Shown here: positions 58,900-64,000 of the stretch, in pieces
Layout: each line of letters begins with the position of its first letter
Position numbering within the stretch: the stretch's first letter is position 1
NCBI RefSeq assembly: GCF_030296695.1
Contig: NZ_AP027737.1
Location: forward strand, 2,914,001 to 2,978,000
Source of the DNA: Agromyces mangrovi
GTDB taxonomy: Bacteria; Actinomycetota; Actinomycetes; Actinomycetales; Microbacteriaceae
Length of the DNA: 64,000 nucleotides
Direction of reading: 5' to 3'
The notes under the pieces: model-generated
Told to the model about the DNA's origin: nothing
The model's database searches: none
Seen by the model: only the letters and a program-made list of their open reading frames with translations
Translations under genes and position numbers: made by a program

Positions 58900-60336
58900 A
58901 TGTCCGTGCGTGAGCTGCGCAACTTCATCGGCGGCGAGTTCGTCGACGCCCGCGGCGACGGGGCGCTCGACCTCGTCGACCCCGCGACCGAGGACGTCTA
59001 CGCGACGAGCCCGATCTCGACGGCCGCCGACATCGACGCCGCCTACGACGCCGCCTCGACGGCGTTCGCCGGGTGGGGCCAGACGACGCCCGCCGAGCGG
59101 CAGCTCGCGCTGTTCCGCATCGCGGACGCGATGGAGGCGCGGGCGGAGGAGTTCGCCGACCTCGAGTCGCAGGACACGGGCAAGCCGCGCGCGAGCCTCG
59201 TCGAGGACGAGATCCTGCTGTCGGTCGACCAGCTCCGCTTCTTCGCCGGCGCGGCGCGCAACCTCGAGGGCCGCGCGGGTGCCGAGTACATGCCCGACCA
59301 CACCTCGTTCATCCGCCGCGAGCCGATCGGCGTCATCGGGCAGGTCACCCCCTGGAACTACCCGCTCAACATGGCGGTCTGGAAGGTCGCGCCCGCCATC
59401 GCCGCGGGCAACGCCATCGTGCTGAAGCCGTCCGACACGACGCCGCTCGCGACGCTCCTGCTCGCGGAGGTCGCGGCCGAGTTCCTCCCGGCCGGCGTGC
59501 TGAACGTCGTCACCGGCGACCGGGGCACGGGCGCTGCGCTGCTGCAGCATCCGACGCCCCAGATGGTGGCCATCACCGGTTCGGTGCGCGCCGGCATGGA
59601 GGTCGCCCGCGAAGCGGCATCCGACCTCAAGCGCGTGCACCTCGAGCTCGGCGGCAAGGCCCCCGTGGTGGTGTTCGACGACGCCGACATCCCCGCCGCG
59701 GTCGAGGGCATCGCCGCGGCCGGCTACTTCAACGCCGGCCAGGACTGCACGGCCGCGACCCGCGTCCTCGTGCAGGCGGGCATCCACGACGAGTTCGTCG
59801 CCGCGCTGGCCGAGCACGCACGGGTCAACGCCCGCACCGGCGCGCCGCGCGAGGACGGCGTGTACTACGGCCCGGTCAACAACGCGAACCAGCTCGCCCA
59901 GGTCTCGGGCTTCATCGAGCGCCTGCCCGACCACGCCGACATCGCGCTCGGCGGGCGGCGCCAGGGCGACCGCGGCTACTACTGGGAGGCCACCGTCGTG
60001 TCGGGCCTGCGCCAGGACGACGAGGCGATCCAGCGCGAGATCTTCGGCCCGGTCATCACCGTCCAGAAGTTCACCGACGAGGCGCAGGCGCTCGAGTGGG
60101 CGAACGGCGTGCAGTACGGGCTCGCGTCGAGCGTCTGGACGAAGGACCACGGCCGCGCGATGCGGTTCGCCAAGCACCTCGACTTCGGCTGCGTGTGGAT
60201 CAACACGCACATCCCGATCGTCGCCGAGATGCCGCACGGCGGGTTCAAGCACTCCGGCTACGGCAAGGACCTCTCGCAGTACGGCTTCGAGGACTACACG
60301 CGCGTCAAGCACGTCATGAGCTACATCGGCGCCTGA
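58900..60336 (+). CDS. Aldehyde dehydrogenase, gamma-aminobutyraldehyde type
   Basis: 478 residues. NAD-dependent oxidation of aldehydes. Catalytic Cys283 in NAGQDCTAATR, general base Glu249 in LELGGKAPVVV, cofactor motif GQVTPWNYPLNMAVWK. The GQDCTA form and the neighbours fit aminobutyraldehyde dehydrogenase (PatD/PuuC), which would complete putrescine to GABA and succinate. Start ATG 58900 has a strong ribosome site; longer starts run through the promoter. Confidence 0.9.
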   Translation: MSVRELRNFIGGEFVDARGDGALDLVDPATEDVYATSPISTAADIDAAYDAASTAFAGWGQTTPAERQLALFRIADAMEARAEEFADLESQDTGKPRASLVEDEILLSVDQLRFFAGAARNLEGRAGAEYMPDHTSFIRREPIGVIGQVTPWNYPLNMAVWKVAPAIAAGNAIVLKPSDTTPLATLLLAEVAAEFLPAGVLNVVTGDRGTGAALLQHPTPQMVAITGSVRAGMEVAREAASDLKRVHLELGGKAPVVVFDDADIPAAVEGIAAAGYFNAGQDCTAATRVLVQAGIHDEFVAALAEHARVNARTGAPREDGVYYGPVNNANQLAQVSGFIERLPDHADIALGGRRQGDRGYYWEATVVSGLRQDDEAIQREIFGPVITVQKFTDEAQALEWANGVQYGLASSVWTKDHGRAMRFAKHLDFGCVWINTHIPIVAEMPHGGFKHSGYGKDLSQYGFEDYTRVKHVMSYIGA

Positions 60337-60359
60337 GCCGTTCCGGCGCCGGTCGGTGA

Positions 60360-60365
60360 CAGACT
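60360..60365 (+). promoter_or_regulatory. Leaderless -10 of the FHA gene
   Basis: CAGACT, six bases before the ATG at 60372. Confidence 0.45.
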
Positions 60366-60371
60366 GGGGTG

Positions 60372-61379
60372 ATGGGCGAGTCGCGGGTCTTCACCGGCAC
60401 CGCCGACGGGCTCCCGGACTGGGACGTCGTCGTCGGGCGCGTGTTCGTCGCCGCCGTCGCCGCGCCCGCGGACGATCGCACGCTCGCTGGCCTGCGGCGG
60501 CTCGCCGACGACCCGGGTGCGCTGGTCGAGGAACTGGTCGGCGCGCTGCCGACGGGTGCTGCGGATGCCGCGGGCTTCGCGCTCGTGCGCTTCGACGACG
60601 ACGGTGCCGGGCCGCGCCGCGCGACCGTCGTCGTGCGCGGCGACGCGGCGGTCGACCTGCGCTCGCCCGGCGGCAGCCGCCGGTTCGACGACCGCGGCAT
60701 CCGGCCGTTCCACCTCGCCGAGTTCGGCGACGTCACGAGCCTCGTGATCCGCTCGTCGTCCGCCGGCCTCGACGGACCGCGCGACGGCGAGCCGGTGGGC
60801 GGACCGGGCGCGACGGCGCGTGCGTCGATCATCGGCTGGGCGTGCGATGCCGCGCACGCGGCGGCCGACGTCGACGAGGAGACCCGTGCGCGCCGCGCGC
60901 CGACGACCGACACGCAGCTCGTCCTGCCCATCCCCGCGCCGCCGGCGCCCGACACCCCCGCGGGCGGCATCGAACCGGTCGTGCCGGCGCGCACGTCCGC
61001 CACGGCGTTCCGCATCGGCGACGGGGCATCCGAGCCCCTCGACGGCCCCGTCTATGTCGGCCGCCGCCCGAGTCCGCCGCGCATCCCGAGCGGGGACGCG
61101 CCCCGGCTCTACGCGGTGCCGGCCGCGCTGCCGGCCGTGTCGTCGACGCACGTGGAGCTCCGCCCCGTCGGCCGCACCGTCGTGGTCACCGACCTGCACT
61201 CGCGCAACGGCACCACCGTGATCGGCGCGGCGGGTGCCAGGCGGCGGCTCCGCGGCGGCGAGTCGGTCGTCGTGGGCGCCGGGTCGCGCCTCGACATCGG
61301 CGGTACAGTGGTCGAGATCCTCGCAGTCGCGGAGGACCGAGTCCGCGAGCCCCTCACCGACGAAGGACCAGGCACGTGA
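60372..61379 (+). CDS. FHA-domain protein
   Basis: 335 residues. A poorly recognisable N-terminal half (about 1-150), a Pro/Ala-rich linker and a C-terminal forkhead-associated domain at about 225-320: YVGRRPSPPR, SSTHVELRPVG and VTDLHSRNGTTV carry the phosphothreonine-binding Arg, Ser and Asn. It probably binds a protein phosphorylated by the kinase two genes on. Its TGA overlaps the phosphatase GTG. Confidence 0.83.
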   Translation: MGESRVFTGTADGLPDWDVVVGRVFVAAVAAPADDRTLAGLRRLADDPGALVEELVGALPTGAADAAGFALVRFDDDGAGPRRATVVVRGDAAVDLRSPGGSRRFDDRGIRPFHLAEFGDVTSLVIRSSSAGLDGPRDGEPVGGPGATARASIIGWACDAAHAAADVDEETRARRAPTTDTQLVLPIPAPPAPDTPAGGIEPVVPARTSATAFRIGDGASEPLDGPVYVGRRPSPPRIPSGDAPRLYAVPAALPAVSSTHVELRPVGRTVVVTDLHSRNGTTVIGAAGARRRLRGGESVVVGAGSRLDIGGTVVEILAVAEDRVREPLTDEGPGT

Positions 61380-62191
61380 CGCAGATCGGACACGGCAACC
61401 CCGGAACGACGGTGACCCTGCCGAACGGCACCGAGGTCACCCTCGCCTGGGCCGCGCTGACCGACACCGGCCTGCGCCGGGAGGTCAACGAGGACTCGTT
61501 CGTCGCCCGCCCGCCGGTGTTCGCCGTCGCGGACGGCATGGGCGGCCACGCGGCCGGCGACTTCGCGAGCGCGGCCGTCGTCACCCGGCTCGCCGAGCAC
61601 GGCGGGCGCAGCACGGTGCTGCCCGCCGAGATCGGGCGTTCGCTGACCGCCGCGGTCGGCGACATGGAGCGCAGCATCGGCGTCACCGACGAGGGGAGCG
61701 GCACCACCGTCACGGGCGTCGCGCTGATGACCGACGAGGGCGCGCCCGCCTGGTCCGTGTTCAACATCGGGGACTCGCGGGTCTACCGCCTCCTCGAGGG
61801 CGAGCTCGAGCAGCTCACGGTCGACCACTCGATCGTGCAGGAGCTCGTCGACGCCGGGCACATCACGCAGGAGGAGGCGGAGGTGCACCCGCACAGCAAC
61901 GTGATCACGCGTGCGGTCGGCTTCCACGAGACTCCCGTGCCCGACTACCGCACGGTGCCGCTCGTCGAGGGCATGCGGCTGCTCGCCTGCTCCGACGGGC
62001 TCACGAAGGAGCTCACCCCGTACGGCATCCGGCACTTCCTGCTCGGCTCGCCGAAGCCCGAGGCGGCGGCGCGGGCGCTGATGGACGCGGCGCTGGGCAA
62101 CGGCGGACGCGACAACGTCACGGTCGTCGTGCTCGACGTGCTCCGCATCCGTGCCGGCGAGCCCGGCGAGTCGTCCCCGGACGCGGGCTGA
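61376..62191 (+). CDS. PP2C-type serine/threonine protein phosphatase
   Basis: 271 residues. Metal-ligand motifs of the PP2C/PPM family: NEDSF, VFAVADGMGGHAAGD, LACSDGLTKELT and GGRDNVTVVVL. Cytoplasmic, no transmembrane segment, unlike PstP of mycobacteria. Acts opposite the nearby kinase. GTG overlaps the FHA stop (GTGA). Confidence 0.92.
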   Translation: MTQIGHGNPGTTVTLPNGTEVTLAWAALTDTGLRREVNEDSFVARPPVFAVADGMGGHAAGDFASAAVVTRLAEHGGRSTVLPAEIGRSLTAAVGDMERSIGVTDEGSGTTVTGVALMTDEGAPAWSVFNIGDSRVYRLLEGELEQLTVDHSIVQELVDAGHITQEEAEVHPHSNVITRAVGFHETPVPDYRTVPLVEGMRLLACSDGLTKELTPYGIRHFLLGSPKPEAAARALMDAALGNGGRDNVTVVVLDVLRIRAGEPGESSPDAG

Positions 62192-62244
62192 CCGAGGCAT
62201 CCACCGCCCGTCGTCGCGAGCCGTTCCGCGGCGGCAGGCGACCC

Positions 62245-62250
62245 TAGAAT
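62245..62250 (+). promoter_or_regulatory. -10 box of the Ser/Thr kinase gene
   Basis: TAGAAT, 63 bases before the kinase GTG, which has a GAGGAGG site. The leader contains a short GCCGG/CCGGC hairpin. Confidence 0.45.
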
Positions 62251-62313
62251 GGGTGCGGAACCCGCCGGAGGCACGCCGGTGACGCCGGCGGCGGCGGGGA
62301 CCGAGGAGGTCGC

Positions 62314-63657
62314 GTGACCAGGCGCCTGCCCTCGACGCCGCCGACGATCCCGGGATTCGCGTTCGTCCGCGTGCTCGGCACGGGCGGCTTCGCCGACGTG
62401 TTCCTCTACGAGCAGCAGCTGCCGAAGCGCCCCGTCGCCGTGAAGGTGCTGCTCGCCGAGGTCGTCAACGAGCAGCTGCGGCGCATGTTCCGCGCCGAGG
62501 CCAACCTGATGGCGCGGCTGAGCTCGCACCCCGCCGTGCTCACGGTCTACGCCGCGAGCGTCGCCGCCGACGGCCGGCCCTACCTCGTCATGGAGTACTG
62601 CTCGTCCGCGATGGCCCAGCGCTACCGCGCCGACCCGCTGCCCGTCGCCGAGGCGCTCGAGGTGGGCATCCGCATCGGCTCCGCGATCGAGAGCGCGCAC
62701 CGCGAGGGCGTGCTGCACCGCGACATCAAGCCGTCGAACATCCTGATGACCGCCTTCGGGCACCCCGTGCTGAGCGATTTCGGCATCGCGGCGACGCGCG
62801 GGGAGGCCGACGACGACGAGTCGATCGGCGTCTCGGTGCCGTGGTCGGCGCCCGAGGTGCTCGCCGACGAGGACGGCGGCAGCGTCGCCTCCGAGGTGTG
62901 GTCGCTCGGAGCGACCGTCTACTCGCTGCTCGCTGGCCGTTCGCCGTTCGAGGTGCCGGGCGGAGACAACTCCGCCTACGAGCTCGTCCAGCGCATCTCC
63001 GCGGCGTCGCCGGCCCCGATCGGCCGCGCCGACGTGCCCGACGCGCTCGAGGCGGTGCTGCGCCGCTCGATGTCGCGCAGGCCCGCCGACCGGCAGGCGA
63101 GCGTCGAGGAGCTGCTGCGCGAGCTGCAGGAGGTCGAGGCCGAGCTCGAGCTGCCGCAGACGCCGATCGAGGCGCGCATGGACGAGTGGGCGCAGGCCAC
63201 CGCGATCGACGTCGACGACCGCACCGCGCTGCGCGCGCCGGGCGAGGCCGTCGCGGCGGCGACCGCAGCCGCCCGACGCGGCTCCCGGCGGCGGCGCGCC
63301 GCGTGGTGGACGGTCGGCGGCGTGCTCGCCGCGGGCGCCGCGGCGGCGATCGCGGCGGTGCTCCTCGTGCCACGCCCGCCCGCCCAGACCGAGATCCCGC
63401 AGGTGACCGACGTGCGCGCATCGGTCGACGACGGCACCGTCGTGTTCCGCTGGGACGACCCGGGCGTGACCGACGACGACGCCTACGTCGTCACGGTCGA
63501 CGGACGGCCGTCGAGCATGCAGGTCGCGACCGAGTACCGGCTCGACGCCGGTGAGCAGTCGGTCGTGTGCGCCACCGTCACGGTCACGCGCGCGGGCCGC
63601 GTGGGCGACCCGAGCGCCGAGCGGTGCGTGGAGGTCCTCCCGGAGCCGACTCCGTGA
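62314..63657 (+). CDS. Transmembrane serine/threonine protein kinase
   Basis: 447 residues. Kinase domain 14-270: glycine loop LGTGGFADVF, ATP-binding Lys44 in VAVKVL, catalytic Asp137 in LHRDIKPSNIL and DFG in LSDFGIA. One transmembrane helix at about 331-353 and an outer fibronectin III-like domain of about 90 residues. The activation segment is short (ATRGEADDDESIGVSVPWSA). The outer domain lacks PASTA repeats, so it does not look like a PknB type. Its stop overlaps the next gene's GTG. Confidence 0.92.
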   Translation: MTRRLPSTPPTIPGFAFVRVLGTGGFADVFLYEQQLPKRPVAVKVLLAEVVNEQLRRMFRAEANLMARLSSHPAVLTVYAASVAADGRPYLVMEYCSSAMAQRYRADPLPVAEALEVGIRIGSAIESAHREGVLHRDIKPSNILMTAFGHPVLSDFGIAATRGEADDDESIGVSVPWSAPEVLADEDGGSVASEVWSLGATVYSLLAGRSPFEVPGGDNSAYELVQRISAASPAPIGRADVPDALEAVLRRSMSRRPADRQASVEELLRELQEVEAELELPQTPIEARMDEWAQATAIDVDDRTALRAPGEAVAAATAAARRGSRRRRAAWWTVGGVLAAGAAAAIAAVLLVPRPPAQTEIPQVTDVRASVDDGTVVFRWDDPGVTDDDAYVVTVDGRPSSMQVATEYRLDAGEQSVVCATVTVTRAGRVGDPSAERCVEVLPEPTP

Positions 63658-64000
63658 TCGCCGACTGGTTCCGCGCGCACCGCTCCGGCGTGCTCACGGC
63701 GGCGGCGAGCACGGCGACCGTCGCGCTCGTGGCGGGCGTCGCGCTCGCGAGCGGCGGCTACAGGTCGCAGCGCGTCGACCTCGGCGACGCGTCCGTCTGG
63801 GTGGCCAACGGCGGCCTCGAGTCGGTCGGGCGCCTCAACACCGCCGTGCGCGAGCTCGACACCGCCGTCGAGACCGGGGTCGCGGCGCCCGAGCTCGTCC
63901 AGCGCGGCGGGACCGTGCTGGTCGTCGACGCCGAGCGCGCGAACCTCGACGTGCTCGACCCGGCGACCGCGACGATCGCCGGGAGCGTCGCGATCCCGCC
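63654..64000 (+). CDS. Membrane-anchored protein of the kinase cluster (3' truncated by window edge)
   Basis: 115 residues visible. A short basic N-terminus (IADWFRAHRSGVLTAAA), one transmembrane helix at about 14-35 and then an extracytoplasmic part with a repeating beta pattern (VWVANGGLESVGRLNTAVRE; LVVDAERANLDVLDPATATI) that suggests a beta-propeller. In related actinobacteria this locus encodes a large Ig/fibronectin-like cell-surface protein; that match is an inference. GTG overlaps the kinase stop. Confidence 0.65.
   Translation, partial: MIADWFRAHRSGVLTAAASTATVALVAGVALASGGYRSQRVDLGDASVWVANGGLESVGRLNTAVRELDTAVETGVAAPELVQRGGTVLVVDAERANLDVLDPATATIAGSVAIP

Overview
The window is GC-rich (low seventies percent G+C by eye) DNA from an actinobacterium. 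Gene order (argS, lysA, hom, thrC, thrB, rho, prfA, prmC, tsaC, a WecA/MraY-type transferase, the atp operon), the Rho insertion domain, DtxR-type iron boxes, DUF4192 and DUF2993 proteins, and the abundance of GGATGCC/GGCATCC words all fit Microbacteriaceae. I cannot name a genus. The DNA is densely coding: about 67 genes, many joined by 1- or 4-base stop/start overlaps, no gap over 300 bases, and no insertion sequence, prophage, CRISPR array or rRNA seen.

Layout. 1-3725: end of an MFS transporter, then a minus-strand histidine kinase / membrane protein / response regulator operon. 3783-6423: metX and metY (methionine), separated by a very strong hairpin. 6541-11073: acyltransferase, K+ channel, phosphoribosyltransferase, S51-type peptidase homologue, ung and GNAT. 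11120-13176: a GntR/ABC/permease operon of YtrA type with an inverted-repeat operator. 13247-14667: amidase. 14704-19742: iron-siderophore uptake (reductase, two permeases, ATPase, binding protein) with two iron boxes. 19820-26797 (minus): HExxH protein, flavoprotein reductase, arginase with a short arginine-rich upstream ORF, ROK regulator, ECF sigma factor with putative anti-sigma, pcm, tRNA-Arg(CCG) and a lipoprotein. 26835-36672: argS, a DUF2993 protein, lysA, hom, thrC, thrB and rho. 36678-43495: prfA, convergent cysE/cysK, prmC, HAD phosphatase, tsaC, WecA-like transferase and an AtpI-like protein. 43709-50596: complete F1Fo ATP synthase operon. 50601-55402: kinase-like protein, yaaA, tag and ogt (alkylation repair), aldo/keto reductase, DUF4192. 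55430-60336: putrescine/polyamine catabolism genes around an Lrp regulator. 60372-end: FHA, PP2C phosphatase, Ser/Thr kinase and the start of a membrane-anchored protein.

Two features run through the whole window. (1) At least ten genes, including the essential rho, atpH, lysA and thrC, are broken by one-base deletions that adding a single G or C, usually in a short G or C run, would repair. This looks like homopolymer error in the assembly, so I annotate them as genes and give the breakpoints. (2) Many first genes have a TAnnnT-like -10 box whose end lies exactly 6 (sometimes 7) bases before the start codon and have no Shine-Dalgarno, the signature of leaderless transcription; this spacing was used to choose several starts.

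The most novel candidate is the 16-codon arginine-rich ORF with its own promoter and ribosome site directly upstream of the arginase gene, which could be a regulatory leader peptide.
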